The notes under the pieces were generated by a model. It saw nothing but the letters and a program-made list of their open reading frames with translations, searched no databases and was not told the DNA's origin. From the IMG/VR virus record IMGVR_UViG_3300046167_000825, positions 124,001 to 188,000 of that record: a DNA stretch of 64,000 nt; one strand, 5' to 3'. Shown here piece after piece: positions 34,991 to 42,078 of this stretch. Source of the DNA: a virus. The position numbers and the translations under genes are program-made. How positions within the stretch are numbered: the stretch's first letter is position 1; each line of letters opens with the position of its first letter.

Positions 34991-35428
34991 CTACCGTATT
35001 CGGCAGACAGCGAGAACTTTGAGGGCAGCGACTGGAGTGTCAGACCAAACGACACAGCCATCGGGGTCAACCAGTTCGATGAGGTCACCGTTGGAACGAA
35101 CTTCCCCGATTTCTCTGGGGAACGACCCAACGGGCTTCTGGATTTGATAGCCCTTATCTATCTTCTGGTTGAACACTTTGAATGGGCGTGTTGTGCCGAA
35201 GCCTTTCGTTTGACCCCTTGTGCCAACCTTCCCCCATCGTCTACCAATGCTCCCATCTATACGAGTTTCGATTCTCCAGAACTTGTGAGAACCGTCTGTG
35301 GTGTTCTTCAGAACTACATACGGGAAGAAGCCCTTGTTGCATAGTTGTTTGAACTTTATGTATCCACCCACTTGAATGGGTTGCCCATGAAGTTCGTGTT
35401 TGTGCCAGGCTGAAAGATTTACTTGCAT
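34991..35428 (-). CDS. WGR-domain protein
   Basis: 145 aa, starting at 35428 behind GGAGG. The middle carries a WGR domain: FWRIETRIDG, then RRWGKVGTRGQTK and PFKVFNQKIDKGYQ. This matches the W-x-x-x-x-x-x-G, WGRxGxxGQ-x-x, K-x-x-GY layout. WGR domains are found in poly(ADP-ribose) polymerases and stand-alone bacterial proteins and are linked to nucleic-acid binding. Here no catalytic domain follows. The expected WGR tripeptide is WGK. Confidence 0.75.
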   Translation of the reverse strand: MQVNLSAWHKHELHGQPIQVGGYIKFKQLCNKGFFPYVVLKNTTDGSHKFWRIETRIDGSIGRRWGKVGTRGQTKGFGTTRPFKVFNQKIDKGYQIQKPVGSFPREIGEVRSNGDLIELVDPDGCVVWSDTPVAALKVLAVCRIR

Positions 35429-35462
35429 GATATCCTCCTATGGATAATGATTGTTTACATTT

Positions 35463-35494
35463 CTTATACGGATCTCTTAAAAAACTGCAACCAC
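35463..35494 (-). promoter_or_regulatory. Class A promoter
   Basis: On the - strand: TGTGG upstream, -35 TTGCAG (35490-35485), 16 bp ending ATCCG, -10 TATAAG (35468-35463), then a GTAAACAATCA leader. It serves the WGR gene. Confidence 0.86.
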
Positions 35495-35703
35495 AAAAAA
35501 TGAACCTCCTAGACACCTAGAATGGGGTTTGACCCCTATGAGGTACAAGGTTTGATACAAAAACTGAAGGGTCAGACACAAAAGAAGCCCCTCTGACCAT
35601 CTGTTCAGTTGATTCTCGGGTGCAGCACTCTCAAAAACAACTAGAACACTGGCAACCCATTCAGTTTTACTTCGTGGGGGGTTGCACAGCCTAAAAACAA
35701 ATC
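35495..35703. other. Intergenic region without a gene
   Basis: Between the WGR promoter and iteron locus 2 I see no convincing gene. Frames here have no binding site and cross the promoter. A GGGTTTGACCC palindrome at about 35525 and a run of G at about 35675 are the only structures I notice. Confidence 0.5.
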
Positions 35704-35866
35704 GGCAACTTTCGGAGGATTTCTGCAACTTTTTCATTTTTTCTGCAACTTTTTACGAAATCCTGTACTTTTTCTGCTGTTTTTTTCATGATTTCTGCAA
35801 AAACTCTCCAAAAGTTGCAGAAAACCGTCAAAAAATGCAGAAAAGTATCAAAAAGTTGCAGATTGG
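35704..35866. repeat. Iteron-like locus 2 (phased TCTGCAACTTTTT repeats)
   Basis: About nine related units. On the + strand, TTTCTGCAACTTTTT or variants sit with TGCA-type cores at about 35705, 35724, 35744, 35764, 35775 and 35795. Then come three copies in the opposite orientation (AAAAGTTGCAGAA type) at 35816, 35836 and 35857. Most are spaced 20-21 bp, two helical turns. The inversion in the middle makes the array a giant dyad. The final copy matches one in locus 1. This suits an origin, a centromere-like site or a cooperative operator. Confidence 0.7.
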
Positions 35867-35958
35867 GTTTCTGGACAAGAAATGTCCAAGAATCTATGTG
35901 AGTGGCTTCCAGAGAGGCAACCACTCATCCAAATAAGGATGGTGGTTGCTGTGTGGGC

Positions 35959-36270
35959 TTAGAACCCTCGTGCGTAGCATGCACGCTCACGGGCTAGTTC
36001 GTAAGAGTAGTCCTCTTCCTCGACTTCCAATGTGTCGATGTATTCCCAGCCCACCTTATGGGCAATCTCGACAGCCTCTTGTGTGTTGCACACAGAGAGG
36101 AACTGTGCCTCAGAACCGAAGCCTTCGAGGATTTCCTCTTTGTAGGTCTCAAGTTCTCCTCCCATAAAGGATACGAGGTCTGAGGGCGTTGAAATACCCT
36201 CTTGGGCAATTAAAAGTTCTTTACAGTCGTATGCTGCAAGGAACTTTTCCATTTGTTGTAAATCAGTCAT
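35959..36270 (-). CDS. Small acidic protein (103 aa), unknown
   Basis: Starts at 36270 behind AAGGAG and a class A promoter. Acidic and predicted helical (MGGELETYKEEILEGFG near residues 35-50), with three cysteines that do not form an obvious metal motif. It is the gene next to iteron locus 2, transcribed toward it. No family recognised. Confidence 0.65.
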   Translation of the reverse strand: MTDLQQMEKFLAAYDCKELLIAQEGISTPSDLVSFMGGELETYKEEILEGFGSEAQFLSVCNTQEAVEIAHKVGWEYIDTLEVEEEDYSYELARERACYARGF

Positions 36271-36309
36271 TTTATTCTCCTTGAATAGTTTGGTTGATTG
36301 CTTACATTT

Positions 36310-36344
36310 CTTATACGGATCTCTTAAAAAACTGCAACCGCAAC
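36310..36344 (-). promoter_or_regulatory. Class A promoter
   Basis: On the - strand: TTGCGG upstream, -35 TTGCAG (36337-36332), 16 bp ending ATCCG, -10 TATAAG (36315-36310), then a GTAAGCAATCAACC leader. Confidence 0.88.
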
Positions 36345-36434
36345 CCTCTCAGAGGGGGTTCTGTTCAGATTCTTGACTACCCCCCAAAAGCAAAGAGGAG
36401 GCATCCATTTCTGGATACCCCCTCGCAACCTCCC

Positions 36435-37271
36435 CTAGCCCACAAGGTGGCTAGAGCAGAATACTCCAACCTCACCCCATTGGGAAATCCCCTCAGAGCC
36501 TTGTGGGAGAGCCTTACCACACTTGCTGCATGTGGTGTCGATGGGAGTGATAACACTCGTGTAAGTCACACCCTCGGTTCTCTGAACTGCATGTGGGTCA
36601 GTAGAGGACACGGTTTCTCGAACTGGCTCAACCCGTTCTTGAATCACTTCCTCAACAACGGGTTCGTTGCCCTTGTCCAACTGACGAGCGACCTCTGTCA
36701 AGTCAGCAAGCCAAGCCTTCTTGCACGAACGAGCCAACGGGCAAGTTCGGCAAGTAGGACTCCGTTCAGCATGAAAGCCGAAACAAGAGGTCTGCTCAAT
36801 AGCCAAGGCTACGATGTACTCATCCTCGTGGTACGAGTCGGTCAAGGTTGAGAACAAGTCCTCGAATGACAAGCCAGTTCCCACTCCAACCTCACTAGTA
36901 ACGGGTTGGACGGGTTGAACTTGAACCGTTTCAACTTGAACCGTTTCAACTGGTGCAGCAGTGGGTTGAACTCCCAATTCACGGGCTTTCTCCCAACCCT
37001 TTTGAGTCAGTCCGTATCTCCCACGCTTAGGCTTCTTGATGTATCCAGAAGCATCCAAGAAACGGATAGCACGGACACCGTTATAGCGTGTCCATTGAGG
37101 CTTGGATGCTTGACTTTCGACAACGCCCCAAGCATCGAGGTCGATGCCGAGTTGGTTGCACATTGCTCCGATTGCACCGTCAGTGCTGACATCAGCACGA
37201 GGTGAAGGGAGGACGTTGGCAAGAGCCACCAACATAGGGTTTTGAAGATTGGATGGTGATTGTCTAGTCAT
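36435..37271 (-). CDS. Winged-helix and double zinc-motif protein
   Basis: 278 aa. I chose ATG 37271, behind AAGGAG; a longer frame runs through the promoter. Three parts are visible. A winged-helix-like segment (RYNGVRAIRFLDASGYIKKP, then GRYGLTQKGWEKA) lies at about residues 58-98, followed by a Pro/Val/Thr linker. A four-Cys motif CFGFHA, C-x-x-CPLARSC lies near 181-200. A terminal C-x-x-CGK, C-x-x-H occupies the last 40 residues. It is just downstream of the CobS-like gene on the same strand with its own class A promoter, so it may be a regulator or adaptor of that module. No named family. Confidence 0.65.
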   Translation of the reverse strand: MTRQSPSNLQNPMLVALANVLPSPRADVSTDGAIGAMCNQLGIDLDAWGVVESQASKPQWTRYNGVRAIRFLDASGYIKKPKRGRYGLTQKGWEKARELGVQPTAAPVETVQVETVQVQPVQPVTSEVGVGTGLSFEDLFSTLTDSYHEDEYIVALAIEQTSCFGFHAERSPTCRTCPLARSCKKAWLADLTEVARQLDKGNEPVVEEVIQERVEPVRETVSSTDPHAVQRTEGVTYTSVITPIDTTCSKCGKALPQGSEGISQWGEVGVFCSSHLVG

Positions 37272-37312
37272 GATATATTCTCCTTGAATAATGATTTGAT
37301 TGATTGACACTT

Positions 37313-37347
37313 CTTATACGGAACTAACTCAAAAGTGCAACCGCAAA
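37313..37347 (-). promoter_or_regulatory. Class A promoter
   Basis: On the - strand: TTTGCGG, -35 TTGCAC (37340-37335), 16 bp ending TTCCG, -10 TATAAG (37318-37313). Degenerate AGTTCxG repeats lie just upstream (37355-37390). Confidence 0.87.
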
Positions 37348-37483
37348 TCGATCAGTTAGTTCGGTGGATAGTTCTGGATAATTCTGGGGGTTCAAGTAGA
37401 TTCTTGACTATCCCCTCGCAGCAAGAAGCCCGAACCTAGAATGAACTAGGAACGGGCTGAAACGGATAGGGGGGTTGACCCTC

Positions 37484-38740
37484 TTACGAGAGGTCAACCA
37501 ACTCACCGTCACCGATGTGGCTTGTGTTGCCTTGATCCACGACACCACCACGAATGAAGGTATCCACCAACATATCCAGTTGAGCGTGCATTGAAGCATC
37601 GACTCCACCACGAACTTGACGGAAGGAATCCTTGACAAGTGTCGTTGGGATCTTGCGACCTCTCTTGTGGTAGAAGACCACACGAGATTGCATGTGCTTC
37701 ATCCAACCACACAACTCACGGTGTCCGAACTCCATCTCAATGCTATCAGACTTGACAGCACCACGAATGGCTTTCACGACATCCCCGATGTTATCGAAGA
37801 AGTCACGCTCACCTTGTTTCATGCCCCCACAGAGCCTTGCCAACAGAGGGAACTTCGCCTTGACGATGTTGCTCTCATCTTTCCAGTCGAGGGTTGTAAA
37901 CTCCCATTTTGAGTCAAAGCGACTGAGGATTGAAGCATCCATCACTTGTGCCGAAGAATAGCGACTAGAACCGTTCCCAATGCTATTCGCAGTGGCAACG
38001 ATACGAGTACCCTCCAGAACGGGCAGAGTGCTACCATCTGGATGTTGGATACGCTTAGAAACACTGTCCAACATAAGACGAAGATGCTCGCCTTGTTGTG
38101 GGTCACAACGGTCAACATCTGTCAGAACGACAAGGTATGGAACTCGTCTGCCACTAGTGGGAGATACATAGCCCTCTGTCAGAGCCTTCGCCAAAGCACC
38201 CATTTTGTAAATCGTTCCCTCGTTCGGGTCGATCTCGTGGGAGAACAACACCTTGCTGATATCCACATCGGGATTGATTTGGATTGACATACAAGGAGTG
38301 CGAGTAACCCAAGAGTAGTTCAGCCAGAAAGCATCCTTACCCGTTCCAGCAGCACCGTAGATGAGTTGAGTTGCACCACTCTCGATATCCAAGCAAATGT
38401 CGAACACGACTTTCTTGGCATTGCCATAAGAGGGCAGTTTGTAATGTGATGGACGGACACCGTTAGCACCACAAACACCGACCTCTACATCAAGGTTGAT
38501 TTCCATATCGAAGTCGTGAAACATTGCTCTCAAGTCTTGTGGGGCGACTGGTTGAGTTCTTCTCTTTCTGCGAGCAGAAACAGCATCCATAGCCTCTTGC
38601 GAAACAATAGGGCTATTGGGGTGAGCCTCAGCATAGGCTTCAAGGCTCATTGAGTGTGCCTCTTGAATGTGATTGACAAGTGAGTGGGCTTCAAACCCAC
38701 AGATAGCACAAATCGGTAAAGCAGTAGATAAAGTAGTCAT
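37484..38740 (-). CDS. cobS-like: CobS-like (MoxR-type) AAA+ ATPase with N-terminal C2H2 finger
   Basis: 418 aa, starting at 38740 behind AGGAG. A C2H2 motif (C11, C14, H24, H29) opens the protein. A Walker A GAAGTGKD (129-136) follows, then VVLTDVDRC at the Walker B place and IVATANSIG as sensor 1. The C-terminal helical domain is consistent with the CobS/MoxR clade. CobS proteins with this finger are known in phages next to CobT-like VWA proteins, where they are not thought to make cobalamin. I infer an ATP-driven remodelling partner of the two CobT-like proteins encoded divergently at 39005 and 40528. Confidence 0.8.
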   Translation of the reverse strand: MTTLSTALPICAICGFEAHSLVNHIQEAHSMSLEAYAEAHPNSPIVSQEAMDAVSARRKRRTQPVAPQDLRAMFHDFDMEINLDVEVGVCGANGVRPSHYKLPSYGNAKKVVFDICLDIESGATQLIYGAAGTGKDAFWLNYSWVTRTPCMSIQINPDVDISKVLFSHEIDPNEGTIYKMGALAKALTEGYVSPTSGRRVPYLVVLTDVDRCDPQQGEHLRLMLDSVSKRIQHPDGSTLPVLEGTRIVATANSIGNGSSRYSSAQVMDASILSRFDSKWEFTTLDWKDESNIVKAKFPLLARLCGGMKQGERDFFDNIGDVVKAIRGAVKSDSIEMEFGHRELCGWMKHMQSRVVFYHKRGRKIPTTLVKDSFRQVRGGVDASMHAQLDMLVDTFIRGGVVDQGNTSHIGDGELVDLS

Positions 38741-38780
38741 GTTGTATTCTCCTATGAATATATTGATTGATTGACTGATT

Positions 38781-38815
38781 GTTATACGGAACTACTTAAA
38801 AAACGCAACCGCAAA
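38781..38815 (-). promoter_or_regulatory. Class A promoter of the CobS-like gene
   Basis: On the - strand: TTTGCGG, -35 TTGCGT (38808-38803), 16 bp ending TTCCG, -10 TATAAC (38786-38781). The 11-bp tandem repeats at 38826-38869 lie directly upstream. Confidence 0.88.
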
Positions 38816-38825
38816 TCACAAAATT

Positions 38826-38869
38826 AGTTCGGAGATAGTTCGGAGATAGTTCTGAAACAGTTCGGAGGG
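38826..38869. repeat. Four 11-bp tandem repeats (AGTTCGGAGAT type)
   Basis: AGTTCGGAGAT (38826-38836), the same again (38837-38847), AGTTCTGAAAC (38848-38858), AGTTCGGAGGG (38859-38869). The 11-bp period is one helical turn. They lie between the two divergent class A promoters of the CobS-like and CobT-like genes. A possible activator or repressor array. Confidence 0.75.
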
Positions 38870-38930
38870 TCGAGGTTTATGGGGATTCCTATGTGGGGGG
38901 GTTTCTGGGCTTCTCTATTATAGTCTCTTT

Positions 38931-38962
38931 GCGGTTGCATATATAAAGGAGATCCGTATAGA
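38931..38962 (+). promoter_or_regulatory. Class A promoter
   Basis: TTTGCGG, -35 TTGCAT (38935-38940), 16 bp ending ATCCG, -10 TATAGA (38957-38962), then a GTCAATCAATCA leader. It serves the HExxH CobT-like gene. Confidence 0.9.
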
Positions 38963-39004
38963 GATTAGTCAATCAATCAAATCATTATTCAAGGAGAATA
39001 AATC

Positions 39005-40339
39005 ATGGCTCAATACACTGCAAATCAATATCGTTCAGCAATCAAGTTTATCCCACAATCATTGGGGCTTCACGGTGTTCCCGTTTATGCTCAAGGTCAA
39101 ATGTTCTTTTGCACTGCGAACTTCACATTGAACAAGTTCATCGTTCAATTGTGTCAGTGGGCGAAACACCATCCAGACGGTGTCCCCTCTCAAGGTCACA
39201 TCAAGCATTGGTGTTCTGAGGCTAATCGCTCTCACTATGTCACTGGACATGGCGACCGTATCAACACGACCCCACAGAAGAAGATCGTCATTCAGACCAT
39301 CCCCGATGTCCTCACACAGAGGATGATCATGGCACTCAATGGTGGCTTGTTGCACGAATCGGCTCATCTACTCTACACTCACCAAGCCCGTTTGGACTGG
39401 AAAGTTATGTGCAAGATGGTTCTTCCGTTGTGGGGCAAGGTCAATGACTGGTCGAAAATGCAATCGGCTCTTTTGTCTTGGACTAACCTCATTGAGGACA
39501 TCAGAATTGAGCGTCTTCTTCGTCAGAATTACGCCAATACTGCTACCCAGTTGGCTGACTTGCAAGACCTCATCCTCCGTATGGAAGGACACGAGAGTGG
39601 TAAGTTCGATGCCAACGCAAAGGCTCTACAAGTCATCTGTGGTTCTTTCAGAGATATCGGATTGGGCTACAATACAGTTCTAGGTCGCAAGGCTATCGCA
39701 TCGTACAAGAAGGTCGATGAGAAGGCTTTCAACTTCGTGACCAAAGGTGCTTTACGACCTATGCTTCTTGAAAGCATGAACCCAGATGAAAGTGACGGGG
39801 TCAAAACACTAGGATTGGCTCTCAAAGTGATCTGCAATATCGCAGACCTCATTGAGGCGAATACCCCCGATCAACCACAACCAAATCAACCCCAACCTCC
39901 AAAAGAAAGCAAATGCCCTAAGTGTGGTGCTGGTGCTAAGTCACTCGTTATCAAGGCGTTGTACGAACAAGGTCACAATGTACGAGTAAAGGGCAAGGGT
40001 GTCCTATGTTGTACCAACTGTGGGCATCAAGATGTCATCGACATTGAAGAGGAGGGAGGTCAAGGGCAACCACAACCAAATCAACCTATGCCACCTCAAC
40101 CCCGTTGGGAGGGCTTCGATGGTGATGACGATGCCGACAAGCCCGAAGACGGTGAGGGTCAAGAGGGTGAACAAGGTGATGACAAAGACGGTGAGGACAA
40201 CGGCTCTGGGAAGGGTTCTAAGCCTCCATTGTTCAAGGTCGGTGACAAAGCCTACTTGAATGGTCAAGAGGTTGTCGTTGTGGTCGCTGGTACTCCCAAT
40301 GACAAGGGTGTTCAAGAGGTCGAAGTCGAAGCCGTGTGA
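39005..40339 (+). CDS. CobT-like N-terminal half: HExxH metallopeptidase-like protein
   Basis: 444 aa, behind AAGGAG. It contains HESAH (117-121) followed by NLIEDIRIER (161-170). This is the HExxH plus downstream Glu arrangement at the front of phage CobT-like proteins (NxxEDxRIE), consistent with a gluzincin-type zinc site. A zinc ribbon (CPKCGAG, then CTNCG, about 304-342) and an Asp/Gly/Glu/Pro-rich tail follow. The VWA half of CobT is missing and is encoded by the next gene, so CobT appears split. Proteolytic activity is possible but unproven. Confidence 0.7.
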   Translation: MAQYTANQYRSAIKFIPQSLGLHGVPVYAQGQMFFCTANFTLNKFIVQLCQWAKHHPDGVPSQGHIKHWCSEANRSHYVTGHGDRINTTPQKKIVIQTIPDVLTQRMIMALNGGLLHESAHLLYTHQARLDWKVMCKMVLPLWGKVNDWSKMQSALLSWTNLIEDIRIERLLRQNYANTATQLADLQDLILRMEGHESGKFDANAKALQVICGSFRDIGLGYNTVLGRKAIASYKKVDEKAFNFVTKGALRPMLLESMNPDESDGVKTLGLALKVICNIADLIEANTPDQPQPNQPQPPKESKCPKCGAGAKSLVIKALYEQGHNVRVKGKGVLCCTNCGHQDVIDIEEEGGQGQPQPNQPMPPQPRWEGFDGDDDADKPEDGEGQEGEQGDDKDGEDNGSGKGSKPPLFKVGDKAYLNGQEVVVVVAGTPNDKGVQEVEVEAV

Positions 40340-40454
40340 TCGGCTCGGCTCTCGGAGGGGGGGATTTCCCTCCCCTATCGCTTCTGGGGGTAGTCAAGAA
40401 TCTACATGACTACCCTCGATAGTTCCTATATCCACTGCTCTTTATAAGGATGAT

Positions 40455-40487
40455 TGCGGTTGCATATATAAAAGAGATCCGTATAGG
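40455..40487 (+). promoter_or_regulatory. Class A promoter
   Basis: TTGCGG, -35 TTGCAT (40460-40465), 16 bp ending ATCCG, -10 TATAGG (40482-40487), then a GTCAATCAATCA leader. Nearly the same as the promoter at 38931, so the two CobT-like halves are probably co-regulated. Confidence 0.9.
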
Positions 40488-40527
40488 GATTAGTCAATCA
40501 ATCAATATATTCATAGGAGAATAAATC

Positions 40528-41910
40528 ATGCGTATTTCAACACTGAACACGGCTCTGTCACTCACTCTCAAACAAGACCCCTCTAAAGATCAAGGCGACA
40601 ACAAAGATAGCCAAAACCCAGAGGGTTCTGACGGTCAAGGGCAAGACCAAGATCAAGACGGTGGCGACACTGGCAAGGGTGACAGTGACACTGACAAAGA
40701 CACCTCTGACGGCTCTGACAAGGGCGAGTCCGATAAGTCCGAGAAAGGCAAGTCCGAGAAAGGCAAGTCCGACAAGGGTGACGAAGAAGGCGAAACCCAA
40801 GAGGGCGAGGGCGACAAAGACGAGGGCTACGGGAATAACTCTGGTGGCAAGGGCGAACATCAAGGTGGAGGCGATGCCTCTGACGACCTCACCGATGTCG
40901 CTCAACAACTTGCCAATGCTATCCATCAAGGGCTATTCGGAACTACTGACCGTGACGATGCCCTCAATGACTCCCTTGAACAAGAAGTTCAAAAGAGTGA
41001 CCCCCTCCAGAGAGGTGAAGCGAGATACAATCCCACACAACGGATGTATCCAAAACAACTCTCTCACACTGAGAGAGATACTCTCTCAGCGAATAAGGTC
41101 TTGAAAGAGATCGCTAAAGAGAGTGGTCAAGTGAAAGTCGGTCTTCAACGCCTCATTCGGGCTATGGAGCAGACAAATGTTTCACACGGAACTCGTGATG
41201 GTCGTTTGTCATCCCGAATGTATGCAAAAACTTGGGGCGAACTGAAAGGTGGGAAATCCCCTAGTCGTCCGTACTACAAGAGATCGGAAAAGATGGATAT
41301 ATCCATCGCTTGTTCGGTGGTTGTCGATCAGTCCTCATCTATGAATGGATTGAAGAGACAAACCATCAAGGGTATGTTGGCTCTTGCCGATGCCCTCAAT
41401 AGTGTGGGTGCAGCAACACAAGTGACGGGCTACCGATACGGTGGGTATGACAACCCGAATCACTTTCATGGTGTCATGACAACACAAGTGAATGGTTCGG
41501 GTGCTTGCATTGATGTATTCCAACAGTTCGGGGAGAAGTTCACGGCTGTTAAAGGTCGATTCGCTCACCTCCGTGCCACTGGTGGAACTCCAACGGCTGA
41601 CGGTATGCAATATGCCTTAGAGGGCTTGTCAGAACGACCCGAAGCCTTTCGTGTGATGTTCGTCTTGACTGACGGTTATGCTGACGGGGGTCATCAACCC
41701 ATCATCAATCGACAAATCCGTCTAGCAATGGAGGCTGGAATACATATTGTCGGTGTCGGGCTTGGTCGTGGCACTCAAGGTGTCGTGAGTTCATATCCCG
41801 ATCACATCGTGGCAGAGAACATGGCTCAACTGCCAGAGAAACTCATTGCCAAACTCAAGGTGATACTCAAGCCCTCTGCCAACAAGAGAGGTCGTAGAGT
41901 GGCTTCCTAA
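40528..41910 (+). CDS. CobT-like C-terminal half: acidic linker plus VWA domain
   Basis: 460 aa, behind AGGAG. Residues about 18-120 are a highly charged Asp/Lys/Glu/Gly/Ser linker, then a helical region, then a VWA domain from about 255. MIDAS residues are visible as DQSSS (267-271), a Thr in ATGGTPTADGM (near 350) and an Asp in VLTDGYADGG (near 378). This acidic linker plus VWA is the C-terminal architecture of CobT. With the preceding HExxH gene it makes a full CobT in two pieces. VWA-MIDAS proteins bind partners through a metal, here probably the CobS-like ATPase or a substrate. Confidence 0.8.
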   Translation: MRISTLNTALSLTLKQDPSKDQGDNKDSQNPEGSDGQGQDQDQDGGDTGKGDSDTDKDTSDGSDKGESDKSEKGKSEKGKSDKGDEEGETQEGEGDKDEGYGNNSGGKGEHQGGGDASDDLTDVAQQLANAIHQGLFGTTDRDDALNDSLEQEVQKSDPLQRGEARYNPTQRMYPKQLSHTERDTLSANKVLKEIAKESGQVKVGLQRLIRAMEQTNVSHGTRDGRLSSRMYAKTWGELKGGKSPSRPYYKRSEKMDISIACSVVVDQSSSMNGLKRQTIKGMLALADALNSVGAATQVTGYRYGGYDNPNHFHGVMTTQVNGSGACIDVFQQFGEKFTAVKGRFAHLRATGGTPTADGMQYALEGLSERPEAFRVMFVLTDGYADGGHQPIINRQIRLAMEAGIHIVGVGLGRGTQGVVSSYPDHIVAENMAQLPEKLIAKLKVILKPSANKRGRRVAS

Positions 41911-42078
41911 GCCCTCTGCGTTCTTCTGGGGGAGTGGTGTGTTCGCACACCGTTCCCCCTCTGCACTTCTGGGGAGTGACCTAGGATTCTTTAATGTCGT
42001 GCTGCACCCTCCGTGACGGGGCAGTTGCAGTTCCCCCTAGTTCACAATCACAATCACAATCAATAAGGAGTATCACCA

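Noticed and set aside
35682-35936. Open frames of 77-84 codons on both strands across iteron locus 2
   Set aside because: They are made by the A/T-rich repeat units, lack ribosome sites and have low-complexity Phe/Lys-rich products. The repeat structure explains them better.
34467-37310. Longer upstream starts for several - strand genes (for example 37310, 34913, 32850)
   Set aside because: They run through the class A promoter or leader. The chosen starts have good ribosome sites directly upstream.
42040-42065. Short ACAATC triplet repeat before the GHKL gene as a class A promoter remnant
   Set aside because: No TATA box or CCG is present. A TTGCAG upstream has no matching -10 at 16 bp. 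It may only echo the CAATCAA leader.
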